Source: Methylorubrum aminovorans (lineage in GTDB: Bacteria; Pseudomonadota; Alphaproteobacteria; Rhizobiales; Beijerinckiaceae). Taken from it: 64,000 bases of DNA. The notes under the pieces were generated by a model. It made no database searches and was not told the DNA's origin. It saw only the letters and a program-made list of their open reading frames with translations. The stretch is taken from assembly GCF_022179725.1 (NCBI RefSeq), contig NZ_BPRC01000009.1, forward strand, positions 62,001 to 126,000, given 5' to 3'. How positions within the stretch are numbered: the first letter of the stretch is position 1; every line of letters starts with the position of its first letter. This document shows positions 1-11,478 of the stretch, piece by piece. The translations under genes and the position numbers were made by a program.

Positions 1-696
1 GAGCGGCAGGCCGTGGCGGCGGGCGAGCCGGGCGACGGTGGCGAGCACCTCCGGCGGATGGGTCAGCATTCCGCCTGCGCCCTGCACCAGCGGCTCGATG
101 ATCACCGCCGCGAGTTCGTGGCGGTGGCGGGCGAGCGCCGCGTCGAGGGCCGCTTCCTGGCCTGCGTCGCGCGGAAGCTCGCAAAAGACCTGTGCCGGCA
201 GGTAGGCGCCGAAGCGGCGGTGCATCCCCTCCTCGGGATCGCAAGCCGACATCGCGCCCATGGTGTCGCCGTGATAACCGCCGCGGAAGGCAAGGACGCG
301 GGTGCGGCCGGTCTCGCCGCGGTTGAGCCAGAGCTGCACCGCCATCTTCAGCGCCACCTCAACGGCGACCGAGCCGGAATCGGTGAAGAAGACGTGGTTG
401 AGCTCACCCGGCAGCAAGGCGGCGAGGCGCGCCCCCAGCCGCTCGGCCGGAGCGTGGGTGAGGCCCCCGAACATCACGTGCGGCATGCGCAGCAGTTGGT
501 CGGCCATCGCTGCGGCGATGTAGGGGTGGTTGTAGCCGTGAACGGCGGTCCACCACGAGGCGATGCCGTCGATCAGTTCCCGCCCGCCCTTGAGCGTGAT
601 GCGCGTGCCCCGCGTCGCGATCGCCTCCAGCGGCGGCGCGGCCGTCTTCATCTGGGTGTAGGGCCGCCAGAGGTGGTGCTGATTGAGCGCGGTCAT
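1..696 (-). CDS. bioA: Adenosylmethionine-8-amino-7-oxononanoate aminotransferase, partial
   Basis: Class III PLP aminotransferase converting KAPA to DAPA in biotin synthesis. The 232 codons present begin with ATG at 696 and read MTALNQHHLWRPYTQMK, the usual BioA opening. Further on come GIASWWTAVHGYNHP, FFTDSGSVAVEVALKMA and FRGGYHGDTMGAMSACDP, which match the BioA substrate- and cofactor-binding blocks. The C-terminal half, including the PLP lysine, lies beyond the left edge. A bioF gene lies about 5.3 kb away on the other strand, with the glycine cleavage operon in between, so the biotin genes here are not a simple bioFDA run. Confidence 0.93.
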   Translation of the reverse strand, partial: MTALNQHHLWRPYTQMKTAAPPLEAIATRGTRITLKGGRELIDGIASWWTAVHGYNHPYIAAAMADQLLRMPHVMFGGLTHAPAERLGARLAALLPGELNHVFFTDSGSVAVEVALKMAVQLWLNRGETGRTRVLAFRGGYHGDTMGAMSACDPEEGMHRRFGAYLPAQVFCELPRDAGQEAALDAALARHRHELAAVIIEPLVQGAGGMLTHPPEVLATVARLARRHGLPL

Positions 697-840
697 GGGC
701 GGGGGATGAGGGGTGGGGGCCGCCGAGTCAAACGCGCAGCCGCCCCCTGTTCGGGCGAGGGTAGCCCCCCGAAGGCGGCCGCGTGAGGGGAGCGCCGCTT
801 CCGGACGGGTCCGTGCCAGCCCTCGCCTCCTGCTTCGCAG

Positions 841-869
841 ACCCCTCCCCCCCGCAGGGGGGGCGGGGT
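841..869. repeat. G/C-homopolymer palindrome downstream of gcvP
   Basis: Two arms, ACCCCTCCCCCCC and GGGGGGGCGGGGT, are separated by a 3-base loop. It lies just past the gcvP stop codon and could act as a terminator stem for gcvP, but no T tract follows on the minus strand. A similar C-run/G-run palindrome lies in the gcvH-gcvP gap. Confidence 0.5.
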
Positions 870-882
870 TCAGGCGCGCGCT

Positions 883-3729
<2,847 letters not shown>

Positions 3730-3764
3730 CGGGAAGCCTTTTCGAGCGACCGGTTGCCGTGGCG

Positions 3765-3788
3765 TCCCTCCCCCGCGGGGGGGGAGAG
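3765..3788. repeat. G/C-homopolymer palindrome between gcvH and gcvP
   Basis: A C-rich arm and a G-rich arm meet around CGCG in the 72-base gcvH-gcvP gap. It resembles the element at 841-869. The stem could stabilise or process the polycistronic mRNA; that is inference. Confidence 0.45.
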
Positions 3789-3801
3789 CTCGTTCAGCGA
3801 G

Positions 3802-4164
3802 CTACTTCGCGAATTCGGCGTAGGCGGCCTCGTCCATCAGCCCGTCCATGGCCGACGGATCGTCGAGCTTGAGCCGGTAGAGCCAGCCGCCGCCCTGCGG
3901 GTCGGCACCGACCGAAGCCGGATCGGAGACCGCCGCCTCGTTGACCTCGGTGACCTCGCCGGAGAGCGGGGCGTAGACGTCGGAGGCCGCCTTGACGGAC
4001 TCGACCACGGCGGCCGCCTCGCCCTTGGCGAGCTTCGCGCCGACCTTCGGCAGTTCGACGAAGACGAGGTCGCCGAGCTGTTCGGCGGCATGCGCCGTGA
4101 TGCCGACCGTGGCGACGTCGCCGTCGAGGCGCAGCCATTCGTGCTCGTCGGTGAAACGCAGCAT
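3802..4164 (-). CDS. gcvH: Glycine cleavage system H protein
   Basis: Lipoyl carrier that shuttles the aminomethyl group between GcvP, GcvT and the L protein. The 120-residue product matches family length. The lipoylation site is K58 in [15 protein letters not shown], and the N terminus [16 protein letters not shown] is typical. I chose ATG at 4164 over an in-frame GTG at 4182 because AGGAG sits 8 bases before the ATG. The gene starts 26 bases after the gcvT stop. Confidence 0.96.
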   Translation of the reverse strand: MLRFTDEHEWLRLDGDVATVGITAHAAEQLGDLVFVELPKVGAKLAKGEAAAVVESVKAASDVYAPLSGEVTEVNEAAVSDPASVGADPQGGGWLYRLKLDDPSAMDGLMDEAAYAEFAK

Positions 4165-4190
4165 GGTTCGAACTCCTGTCACGAGTAGGA

Positions 4191-5369
4191 TCAGCCGCGC
4201 TTGAAGCCGGCTGGGACGAAGGGAAGCGGGGAGACGACGAGCGGCAGCCGCTGGCCGCGCAGTTCCGCGAAGACGCGGGTGCCGGGGGCGGCAAGCGCCG
4301 CCGGCAGGGTGCCCATGGCGACGGGTGCGCCGAGGGTTGGCCCGAAGCCGCCCGAAGTGACGCGGCCGATCGAATCGCCCCCGGCCTCCGCGGCGAAGAG
4401 CGGCGCATCCGCCCGCACCGGCGCGCGACCTTCCAGGCGCAGGCCGACGCGGCGGCGGGCGGGGCCCGCCTCCATCTCGGCCAGGATTCGGTCCGCGCCC
4501 GGAAAACCGCCCGCGCGGGCGCCGCCGCGGCGGCGAGCGGGGGAGATCGCCCAGGCCAGACTGGCCTCGACCGGGCTGGTGCCGGCGTCGATGTCGGCAC
4601 CGTGGAGAGGGAGACCGGCTTCGAGGCGCAGGGAATCGCGGGCACCGAGGCCCACCGGCATGACCTCGGGCGCGGCGAGCAACGCCTCGGCCACCGCCTC
4701 GGCTTGCTCGGCCGGCACGGCGATCTCGAACCCGTCCTCGCCGGTATAGCCGGAGCGGCTGACGAGACAGGGCACGCCGAGGATCTCGACCGCGCGCACG
4801 TCCATGAACCGCATCGCCGCGGTGTCGGGGGCGAGGCGGGCGAGCACGTCCGCCGCCTTCGGCCCCTGGAGCGCGATCAGCGCATCCGGCAGCAGCGTCG
4901 CATCGATGCCCTCGGGCAGGTGCGCCCGGATCCGCGCGAGATCGGCCGCCTTGTTGGCAGCGTTGACCACGACGTGCAGCCGATCGGCCAAGCGCGCGAC
5001 CATCAGGTCGTCGAGGATGCCGCCGGCCTCGTCCGTCAGGAAGCCGTAGCGCTGGCGCCCGATGCCGAGCCCGAGGATATCGATCGGAACCAATGCTTCG
5101 AGGGCGCGGGCCGCCTCCGCGACATCGCCGGAGCGGGGCGTCAGCGCGATCTGGCCCATATGCGAGACGTCGAAGAACCCGGCGGCCGCCCGCGTATGCA
5201 GGTGCTCCTTGAGCAGCCCGGCGGGGTATTGCAGCGGCATCGCGTAGCCCGCGAACGGCACCATCTTGGCGCCGAGGCGCAGATGAAGTGCGTGCAGCGG
5301 CGTCTGTGCCAGGGACTCAGCGGAAACGGGGGCGGCAGGGCTCACGGCCCCGGCGGCTTGCAGGCTCAT
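4191..5369 (-). CDS. gcvT: Glycine cleavage system aminomethyltransferase, T protein
   Basis: Transfers the methylene group from aminomethyl-lipoyl-GcvH to tetrahydrofolate, releasing ammonia. Family blocks include [49 protein letters not shown] and [17 protein letters not shown]. The ATG at 5369 follows GGAGTGCCCG and gives 392 residues; the reading frame is open to 5426, but that adds a non-family N terminus. First gene of the operon, about 65 bases downstream of the second riboswitch aptamer. Confidence 0.95.
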   Translation of the reverse strand: MSLQAAGAVSPAAPVSAESLAQTPLHALHLRLGAKMVPFAGYAMPLQYPAGLLKEHLHTRAAAGFFDVSHMGQIALTPRSGDVAEAARALEALVPIDILGLGIGRQRYGFLTDEAGGILDDLMVARLADRLHVVVNAANKAADLARIRAHLPEGIDATLLPDALIALQGPKAADVLARLAPDTAAMRFMDVRAVEILGVPCLVSRSGYTGEDGFEIAVPAEQAEAVAEALLAAPEVMPVGLGARDSLRLEAGLPLHGADIDAGTSPVEASLAWAISPARRRGGARAGGFPGADRILAEMEAGPARRRVGLRLEGRAPVRADAPLFAAEAGGDSIGRVTSGGFGPTLGAPVAMGTLPAALAAPGTRVFAELRGQRLPLVVSPLPFVPAGFKRG

Positions 5370-5431
5370 CGGGCACTCCACGACAGATGGATCTTGCCCG
5401 CCGGCCGGCTGGCAAGTTGCCCCCATCTGTC

Positions 5432-5612
5432 GCGCTTACCTGAGAGCTTCCCTCACTCCGCGGAGCGAGGTTTCTCCTTCGGTGGACGCCGGTCGGCGCC
5501 TCTCTCCAGATTGTCCAACGATACGGTGATTGTGCCTGAGAGTTTCCGGGGGTCGTTGCTCCGTCGGCGCCATAACCCCTCTTTACGAGCGGTCTGGGCT
5601 CTCCCGTATCGT
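5432..5612 (-). promoter_or_regulatory. Tandem glycine riboswitch (gcvT motif)
   Basis: Read on the minus strand, the leader of gcvT holds two successive aptamer-like blocks. The first runs from CGGGAGAGCCC through GACGGAGCAACGACC to AACTCTCAGGCAC. The second runs from TGGAGAGAGGCGCC through CCGAAGGAGAAACCTC to AGCTCTCAGGTA. The GGAGAG / CCGAAGGAG / CTCTCAGG order is the signature of the Rfam glycine riboswitch, and the two-aptamer layout suggests sensing over a narrow ligand range. It ends about 65 bases before the gcvT start codon, so control could be by translation initiation or attenuation. Confidence 0.93.
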
Positions 5613-5674
5613 CTGTATCGGACGGCCAAAGGCTCGCACGGTGCGAACCGCGCTGCAACCCACCGGCGTGACGA

Positions 5675-5896
5675 TCACCGCTGCATGTTGCGGAAGCGGC
5701 AATAGCCGCGAAAGCTCTGGTATCCTGCCGGGCAGCGGCGGACGCAGGCCCCGTCCGCGTATTTCAACGGCGGGCGGCAGGCGTTGCGGAAGCGCTGCTC
5801 GCCGAACAGGTAGTCCTGAGCGGGTCCGGCCAGGACCGGCGCCGGGGCGGTCAAGACACCGGCCAGCATAAGGAGGGCAACGAAGGCGCGCGTCAT
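5675..5896 (-). CDS. Small secreted cysteine-containing protein
   Basis: A 73-residue product begins MTRAFVALLMLAGVLTAPAPVLA, a convincing Sec signal peptide. The mature part is about 50 residues, arginine-rich, with four cysteines in ACRPPLKYADGACVRRCPAGY and FRGYCRFRN. Even cysteine spacing suggests two disulfides in the periplasm or outside. I do not recognise a named family. The ATG at 5896 is preferred to upstream in-frame starts because of the signal peptide. It is transcribed in the same direction as gcvT, upstream of the riboswitch. Confidence 0.72.
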   Translation of the reverse strand: MTRAFVALLMLAGVLTAPAPVLAGPAQDYLFGEQRFRNACRPPLKYADGACVRRCPAGYQSFRGYCRFRNMQR

Positions 5897-5997
5897 GGCA
5901 GCGTGTTCCGAGAGAGCAGGAGCAACGCGCCGCTCTGCACCGGGTTCGCACCGGGCGGCGGCTTGACATCCAACGGACCGCGTCGCCTTCAGGCCCC

Positions 5998-7161
5998 ATG
6001 TCGCCGAATCCCTCGCCGAACTCATCGAACAGCCTCGACGCCTTCGCCGCGGAGAAGCTTGCCGGCCTGGAGGCTGCCGCCCTGCGTCGCCGGCTGGCAG
6101 TGACCGCCCGCGGGCCGGGCGCGACGGCGGAGCGGGGCGGCCGCGGCCTCATCTCGTTCTCCTGCAACGACTATCTCGGCCTCGCCCATGATCCGCGGGT
6201 GATCGCGGCGGCCACAGAGGCGCTGGCGCGCTACGGCGCGGGCGCGGGCGCCTCGCGGCTGGTGACCGGCAACGCGCCTCCGCTCGCGGCGCTGGAGGAG
6301 CGGCTCGCCCGGCACAAGGGCAAGGACGCGGCCCTCGTCTTCGGCTCCGGCTATCTCGCCAATCTCGGCATCGCTCCGGCGCTGGTCGGCGCAGGCGACC
6401 TGATCCTGATCGACGAACTCGGCCATTCCTGCCTGTTCGCAGGGGCGAAGATGTCGGGCGCTCAGGTCGTGCGCTTCGCCCATAACGACCTCGCACAGTT
6501 GCGCGCGGGTCTCGCCGCGCATCGCGGCGGGACGCGGCGGGCGCTGATCCTGACCGAGCGGGTGTTCAGCATGGACGGCGACCGGGCGCCGCTGCCCGAG
6601 ATCCTGGCGCTCGCGGCCGAGTACGACGCCTGGACGCTGGTGGACGACGCCCACGGCCTCGGCGTGGTCGAGCCCGGCCTGCGGGCGCCGCTCGAAATGG
6701 GAACGCTGTCGAAGACGCTGGGCTCCTACGGCGGCTATCTCTGCGCCTCTCAGGCGGTGATCGACCTGCTGACGAGCCGGGCCCGCAGCCTCGTCTACAC
6801 CACCGGCCTGCCGCCGGCCTCCGCCGCCGCCGCGCTCGAAGCCCTGGCCATCGTCGAGGCCGAGCCGGAGCGTGCCGCCCGGCCCTTGGCGCTCGCCCGC
6901 CGCTTCACCGCGCGGCTCGGCCTGCCCGAGGCGGAAAGCCCGATCGTGCCGGTTCTCGTCGGCGCGGCGGAAGCCGCGCTCGCCCTCTCGGCGGCGCTCG
7001 AAGCGCGCGGCTTCCTCGTCGTGGCGATCCGTCCGCCGACGGTGGCGCCGGGCACCGCGCGCCTGCGGGTGGCCTTCTCGGCAGCCCATGACGAGGCGCA
7101 GGTCGATGCCCTAGCCGAGGCGCTGGCCGAACTCGCGCCCCAGACTGTCCGCGCCGCCTAA
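5998..7161 (+). CDS. bioF: 8-amino-7-oxononanoate synthase
   Basis: PLP-dependent alpha-oxoamine synthase joining pimeloyl-ACP/CoA and alanine to give KAPA in biotin synthesis. It has 387 residues. Family blocks are LISFSCNDYLGLAHDPRV, GAGASRLVTGN, VDDAHGLGVVEPG and the PLP lysine K239 in GTLSKTLGSYGGY. Other alpha-oxoamine synthases (Kbl, HemA) share the fold, but length, N terminus and bioA nearby favour BioF. Overlaps no neighbour; a convergent NlpC/P60 gene ends 3 bases downstream. Confidence 0.9.
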   Translation: MSPNPSPNSSNSLDAFAAEKLAGLEAAALRRRLAVTARGPGATAERGGRGLISFSCNDYLGLAHDPRVIAAATEALARYGAGAGASRLVTGNAPPLAALEERLARHKGKDAALVFGSGYLANLGIAPALVGAGDLILIDELGHSCLFAGAKMSGAQVVRFAHNDLAQLRAGLAAHRGGTRRALILTERVFSMDGDRAPLPEILALAAEYDAWTLVDDAHGLGVVEPGLRAPLEMGTLSKTLGSYGGYLCASQAVIDLLTSRARSLVYTTGLPPASAAAALEALAIVEAEPERAARPLALARRFTARLGLPEAESPIVPVLVGAAEAALALSAALEARGFLVVAIRPPTVAPGTARLRVAFSAAHDEAQVDALAEALAELAPQTVRAA

Positions 7162-7164
7162 GCG

Positions 7165-8025
7165 TCAGGCGGAGAAATCGAGCCGCCGGATCGAGGTGAC
7201 GGTGCCGAAACTCTTGACGGCGATACGCGCGACCGCCTCGCGCAACGGCTCGACCGCCACCGCCATGTGGTGGCCGTTGGCGTGGATCAGCCGCTCGGCG
7301 TCGAGCATCAGCCCGACATGGCCCTTCCAGAACACCAGATCGCCGCGCCGCAGGCCGTCGAGCCCCGGCGGCAGGCTGTCCCCAAGTGCCCGCTCCTGCT
7401 GGTCGGCGTCGCGCGGACAGGCGCGGCCCGCATGCTCCAGGCAGAGCTGCACGAGGCCGGAGCAATCGAGGCCGAGGCTGGTGCGCCCGCCCCAGAGATA
7501 GGGCGTGCCGACGAGCCGCTCGGCGGTGGCCGCGTAATCGGCCTCGGCGGTCCCGAACGGCACGGCATGGCCCGCGAAGACGAAGCCGCCTCCGGCGAGT
7601 TGCCAATACTCGCCCTCCTGCGCCTGCGCTGCGAAAGTGGCGCCGAGGCTCAGATGAGCCACGTGCGGGCGCTTCAGATCGGGCGCTGGGTAGACGAAGG
7701 TGCGCAAGGCGGCGACCCGGTGAGTCGGCTCCGGATCGACCGCTCCCAGAGCCGATTCCGGCAAGTAGCCGACATAGCCGTCGCGGTGGATCTGCACCCA
7801 GGCGAAGCCGTCACGGATCTCGAAGACGCTCACCGCGTCGCCCATCACCGCCTCGGTATCGAGTCCAGCCTCGAGGCGCGGCGCGCGGCGCAAGGGCGCG
7901 GAGGGCACGGCGACCCGCGCCGGCGCGCCCGCGACATAGCGCTCGGCGGCGACGACGCCCCTCAGGCGAATATCGGCGAGGTCGGATCGGGCCGGGGTGA
8001 GGCGGGGATCGGAGGTGTCTGGCAT
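7165..8025 (-). CDS. NlpC/P60 family peptidoglycan hydrolase with SH3-like domains
   Basis: Predicted cell-wall D-glutamyl-meso-DAP endopeptidase. The C-terminal half has the NlpC/P60 core: TPYLWGGRTSLGLDCSGLVQ with nucleophile C188, then GDLVFWKGHVGLML with the catalytic His. Residues about 50-170 look like two bacterial SH3 modules (FAWVQIHRDGYVGYLP). No signal peptide is seen from ATG 8025, which is common for this alphaproteobacterial group. An in-frame start at 8130 adds a non-conserved tail. Confidence 0.88.
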   Translation of the reverse strand: MPDTSDPRLTPARSDLADIRLRGVVAAERYVAGAPARVAVPSAPLRRAPRLEAGLDTEAVMGDAVSVFEIRDGFAWVQIHRDGYVGYLPESALGAVDPEPTHRVAALRTFVYPAPDLKRPHVAHLSLGATFAAQAQEGEYWQLAGGGFVFAGHAVPFGTAEADYAATAERLVGTPYLWGGRTSLGLDCSGLVQLCLEHAGRACPRDADQQERALGDSLPPGLDGLRRGDLVFWKGHVGLMLDAERLIHANGHHMAVAVEPLREAVARIAVKSFGTVTSIRRLDFSA

Positions 8026-8337
8026 CGTGTGGCCGGAGGTGCCGCAGGATCGGGGCGGGATTCGGGATGGAAGTCTCTCGAAACCGCGAAATTCCGCACG
8101 CCCGGTTGGCCGGACCAGCGCGACATCCACTTGCTGCGCTGCCGCGACACTTTGCCCATCGCGGGCCCTGCCGACCGGGCGGCCCCGTCAACGAATGTGC
8201 TGGCGGCGCTGCGGATCGGCGCGCATCCTGCATCCTCGACGAGCGGGGCGTCCGCCCGGCAGCCATGCGGCCGGCGGTCCGTCACGTCCGATGTGTGTGC
8301 AATGCACAAACCGGACGGGCCGTCCTATGATCGGTGC
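8026..8337. other. Divergent intergenic region with operator-like dyads
   Basis: This 312-base gap separates two divergent genes. Nothing coding is convincing. The notable content is a pair of short odd palindromes at 8296-8308 and 8313-8325, just before the rightward gene. Confidence 0.6.
8296..8325. promoter_or_regulatory. Two adjacent 13-bp dyads, possible operator
   Basis: TGTGCA-A-TGCACA (8296-8308) and GGACGG-G-CCGTCC (8313-8325) are both perfect inverted repeats around one central base. They are separated by 4 bases and end 12 bases before the ATG at 8338. Such dyads are typical of dimeric repressor sites; the regulator is not identifiable from this window. Confidence 0.4.
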
Positions 8338-8709
8338 ATGAAGACCGCGAGTCGTGCCGTGAAGAAAACGCCCAAGAGCTTCCAGGATCTGCCTCCGATC
8401 CGGGTCCGGCGCGAGCCGCCGACGGTGGCCGAGGCGGTCGCCGCCGCGCAGGATCTCGCCGACGATGTCGACCAGCAGGTGGAGATCGCCTGCGGGCTGA
8501 TCGGCCTCGGCCCGGACGAGGTGCGCCCGCACGTGGTCGCCGCCGCCAAGGCCGCGGCGGCGCGGCCCGCCCATCGTCCCCAGGAGCAGCGCATCCTGGC
8601 CCCGACGAGCCCCAACCGGGCGCCGCCGCGCGCCGTCATCGTCGAGCGCCGCAGTCGCCCGACGGTGGTGGTCGAGCGCCGCAGCCGGCCTCTCGACCCG
8701 CGCCGCTGA
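8338..8709 (+). CDS. Conserved hypothetical basic protein
   Basis: A 123-residue protein starting MKTASRAVKKTPKSFQDLPP. A central helical stretch (PTVAEAVAAAQDLADDVDQQVEIACGL is the start) is followed by PDEVRPHVVAAAKAA. The tail is proline- and arginine-rich with two near-copies of VVERRSRP. There is no signal peptide or membrane segment. The basic repetitive tail suggests nucleic-acid or acidic-partner binding, which is inference. I do not recognise the family. Confidence 0.65.
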   Translation: MKTASRAVKKTPKSFQDLPPIRVRREPPTVAEAVAAAQDLADDVDQQVEIACGLIGLGPDEVRPHVVAAAKAAAARPAHRPQEQRILAPTSPNRAPPRAVIVERRSRPTVVVERRSRPLDPRR

Positions 8710-8713
8710 AGCC

Positions 8714-9400
8714 TCACCAGGGCAGCGTTTCGCCCCGGTAGTCGAGAAAGGCGAGATCGGTCCGGCCCGCCCTCGCCTCGATCACGTCCGCCAGTCCGGC
8801 CGCGCTCGTCGCCACATCGAGATCGGCCCCCTCGCCGCCCATATCGGTGGCAACCCAACCCGGATGCAGCAGGAGCACGCCGAAATCGCGGGCCGCGTGA
8901 CGCGCCGCGAAGCTCCGGGCGTTGGTGTTCAGCGCCGCCTTGCTCGCCCGGTAATTCTCCCAACCGCCCTCGGTGTTGCGGCCGACGCTACCGAGCACAG
9001 AGGACATGAAGGCGAGCGTGCTGCCGGGCGCCAGCCGGTCGCGGAAGGCCTCGGCGAACAGGAGCGGGCTCACCGCATTGGTGAGGAAGATCTGCGCATG
9101 GACGGCCCGCGATACGGCGTGGAGCGGTTGGTCCGACTCCAACACGATACCGGCCACGACGAAGATCAGGTCGAACCGTTCGCCCGCCAATCGCTCGTGC
9201 AGGGCGGTGACGGAGGCATCGTCGTCGATATCCACTGCCTCCACCCGCACGCCCTGCGCCGTGAGCGGTTCGAGGCCGGGCGCCGCCCCGCGCCGGGTCG
9301 CGGTGACCCGCCAGCCGCGCCGCAGAAAGGTTTCGGCGAGCCCGAGCCCGAGGCCGCGGGAGGCGCCGACGATCAGGGCATGCTTTTTCGAATGGGTCAT
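8714..9400 (-). CDS. Short-chain dehydrogenase/reductase (SDR) family oxidoreductase
   Basis: A 228-residue classical SDR. The N-terminal Rossmann motif is IVGASRGLGLGLAET (cofactor Gly-rich loop from G12), and the catalytic pair is Y150 and K154 in ENYRASKAAL, with a Ser region at FMSSVLGS. The arginines after strand 2 (TATRRGAAPG) favour NADP(H). Short SDRs of this kind resemble C-factor/CsgA-like proteins; the substrate cannot be named. Confidence 0.88.
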   Translation of the reverse strand: MTHSKKHALIVGASRGLGLGLAETFLRRGWRVTATRRGAAPGLEPLTAQGVRVEAVDIDDDASVTALHERLAGERFDLIFVVAGIVLESDQPLHAVSRAVHAQIFLTNAVSPLLFAEAFRDRLAPGSTLAFMSSVLGSVGRNTEGGWENYRASKAALNTNARSFAARHAARDFGVLLLHPGWVATDMGGEGADLDVATSAAGLADVIEARAGRTDLAFLDYRGETLPW

Positions 9401-9465
9401 GATGGCTCGTCCGCGTCTGCACGCTCCTGCGCAATGACGGCGGTACGCCCAGCCTCAAGGTCGGA

Positions 9466-10182
9466 TCAATCCCCCGTCTGTACCGTCCAGGTCGCGTGGC
9501 GCACCTCCGGCCGCTTCTCCAGATCGGCCACGACGGCGTCGAGATCCTTGGCATGCGCCGTCCGCGCGGTCAGAGTGGCGATGACGTCGACATTGGCCTC
9601 GCCGCGCTCCTCCACCGCCGTCGTGCCGACGGGATAGTCCGCCGCCTCCAGGCGTTCGACCAGCAGGTCGCGAGCGAGGCCGGCGGATTCGGCGGGCGCC
9701 GTCACCTGCACCTCGTAGGTCGCCTCCGTGGCACTCTCGTCGATAGGGATGCGGTCGATCAGGTTGACGAGCGGACGCAGCAGCGTGTTGCCGGCCAGCA
9801 CGGCGAGGGTGACGAAGCAGGCTTCCAGCGGCAGGTCGGCCCCGGAGAAGGCGCCGACGGCGGCCGAGCACCAGAGGGTCGCGGCGGTGTTGAGGCCGCG
9901 CACGTTCATCCCCTCCTTCATGATGACGCCCGCGCCGAGGAAGCCGATGCCGGAGACGACGTAGGCGACCACGCGGGTCGCCCCCTCGCCGCCGGTCAGC
10001 CGCATGCCGAGATCGACGAAGGCGGCGGCGCCCAGCGCCACCAGCACGGCGGTGCGCAGGCCCGCGCTGCGCTGCCGGTACTGCCGCTCGACCCCGATCA
10101 GGGTGCCTAGGCCGAAGGCGACCGCGAGGCTGATGCCGGAATTCAGGGCTTCGGGCGTGGGAAAGGGAAACGGGCCGGGCAT
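9466..10182 (-). CDS. MgtC/SapB family membrane protein
   Basis: A 238-residue protein with about five membrane segments and a cytoplasmic C-terminal domain. The family core is visible: LGTLIGVERQYRQRSAGLRT, then VSGIGFLGAGVIMKEGMNVRGLNTAAT. The last 90 residues form an ACT-like regulatory domain. MgtC proteins are linked to low-Mg2+ growth and to inhibition of F-type ATP synthase in pathogens (family knowledge). The ATG at 10182 has AAAGG upstream. Confidence 0.9.
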   Translation of the reverse strand: MPGPFPFPTPEALNSGISLAVAFGLGTLIGVERQYRQRSAGLRTAVLVALGAAAFVDLGMRLTGGEGATRVVAYVVSGIGFLGAGVIMKEGMNVRGLNTAATLWCSAAVGAFSGADLPLEACFVTLAVLAGNTLLRPLVNLIDRIPIDESATEATYEVQVTAPAESAGLARDLLVERLEAADYPVGTTAVEERGEANVDVIATLTARTAHAKDLDAVVADLEKRPEVRHATWTVQTGD

Positions 10183-10403
10183 CGAACCTTTCGGGGACTT
10201 TTTCGGTGTCGTGCGGTTTCTCCGCTGTCGCACGAGCGTGACGGTTGCGTGACGAAACGTCACCGATCGGCGCATCCCCGGTCGAATACGGGCAATTTGC
10301 CCGTGGCCGGGGTCGTGATGCGGGATTGACGCGGCAAGCGGGCAGCGGGCAAACCGGCAGGATTGTGGGACCTATAAGAAAAACCCACGCTGAGGAGACG
10401 TGC

Positions 10404-10481
10404 ATGCGGCAGGATTGTTCTCCTGCGACGAGGGCCGAGGCTCGGCCGGCGCAAGGAACGCAGGCAGAGGCGCTGGCATGA
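10404..10481 (+). CDS. Possible 25-residue leader ORF overlapping moxR start
   Basis: ATG at 10404 follows GAGGAG with a 6-base spacer. The frame reads MRQDCSPATRAEARPAQGTQ and stops at TGA 10479-10481, overlapping the ATG of the MoxR gene in an ATGA arrangement. That layout suggests translational coupling. The peptide itself resembles nothing known, so it may serve only to bring ribosomes to the next start. Confidence 0.4.
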   Translation: MRQDCSPATRAEARPAQGTQAEALA

Positions 10482-11473
10482 GCGTCGAGGCACTCGCCCG
10501 GCCCGCGGCAGGGGCGGCTCCGGTTCGCGACCGCATCCTCCAACTCCGCGATGGATTGAGCCACGGGCTGATCGGCGCCGACAAACTGGTCGAGCGCCTG
10601 CTGATCGGGCTTCTCACCGGCGGCCATCTGCTGATCGAGGGCGCGCCGGGTCTTGCCAAGACCCGCGCGGTCAAGCGCCTGTCGGATGGGCTCGACGGCT
10701 CCTTCGCCCGCGTGCAGTGCACGCCCGACCTGATGCCGGCCGACCTGACCGGCACCACCGTCTGGCGCCAGGATGCGGGCACCTTCGAGTTCCTGCCCGG
10801 TCCCCTGTTCCACTCGCTGATCCTCGTCGACGAGGTGAACCGCGCGCCGCCCAAAGTGCAGTCGGCCCTGCTGGAGGCGATGGCGGAGGGGCAGATCACG
10901 GTTTCGGGCCACACCCACCGCCTGCCCGACCCGTTCATGGTGGTGGCGACGCAGAACCCGATCGAGCACGCGGGCACCTTCCCGCTGCCCGAAGCGCAAC
11001 TCGACCGCTTCCTGCTCCACGTCGTCGTCGAGATGCCCGACGAGGCCTCCGAGCGCCGCATCCTCGACCTCGTCGAGGGTGAGCTGAACCACCACGCCGA
11101 GGCGATGCCGGTGAAGCTCTCGGTCGCCGAGGTCATCGCCGCCCGCGAGGCGGCGCTCGCCACCTACGTCTCGCCGGCCCTCAAGGACTATCTCGTGCGG
11201 CTCGTGGCCGGCACGCGCACCGATGCGGTGGCGCCGGAGCTGCGCGCGGCGATCGAGCACCCGGCCTCGCCGCGCGGGACGCTCGCTCTGATGGTCGCGG
11301 GCAAGGCGCGGGCCTACCTGCACGGCCGCGATCACGTGGTGCCCGAGGATATCTCCGAACTCGCCGCCGATGCCCTCTCCCACCGCATCGGCCTGACCTG
11401 GCGCGCGGCGGCCGAGGGGCGCACCACGCGCGGCATCATCGACGGGCTGGTCGAGCGGACGCGGGCGCTGTAG
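10478..11473 (+). CDS. MoxR family AAA+ ATPase
   Basis: AAA+ chaperone-like ATPase, 331 residues. Walker A is GAPGLAKT (55-62), Walker B LILVDE (114-119), followed by VNRAPPKVQSALLEAM and sensor-1 VVATQNPIE, all hallmarks of MoxR. MoxR ATPases work with VWA-domain partners to insert metals or mature protein complexes. It heads a seven-gene operon with DUF58, VWA, TPR and BatD-like genes. An upstream in-frame GTG at 10400 is possible, but ATG 10478 fits the family N terminus better. Confidence 0.93.
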   Translation: MSVEALARPAAGAAPVRDRILQLRDGLSHGLIGADKLVERLLIGLLTGGHLLIEGAPGLAKTRAVKRLSDGLDGSFARVQCTPDLMPADLTGTTVWRQDAGTFEFLPGPLFHSLILVDEVNRAPPKVQSALLEAMAEGQITVSGHTHRLPDPFMVVATQNPIEHAGTFPLPEAQLDRFLLHVVVEMPDEASERRILDLVEGELNHHAEAMPVKLSVAEVIAAREAALATYVSPALKDYLVRLVAGTRTDAVAPELRAAIEHPASPRGTLALMVAGKARAYLHGRDHVVPEDISELAADALSHRIGLTWRAAAEGRTTRGIIDGLVERTRAL

Positions 11474-11478
11474 CCGCC

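Noticed and set aside
13..786. Long rightward frame at the left edge
   Set aside because: It is the opposite-strand shadow of bioA; its composition is His/Arg-rich with no family match.
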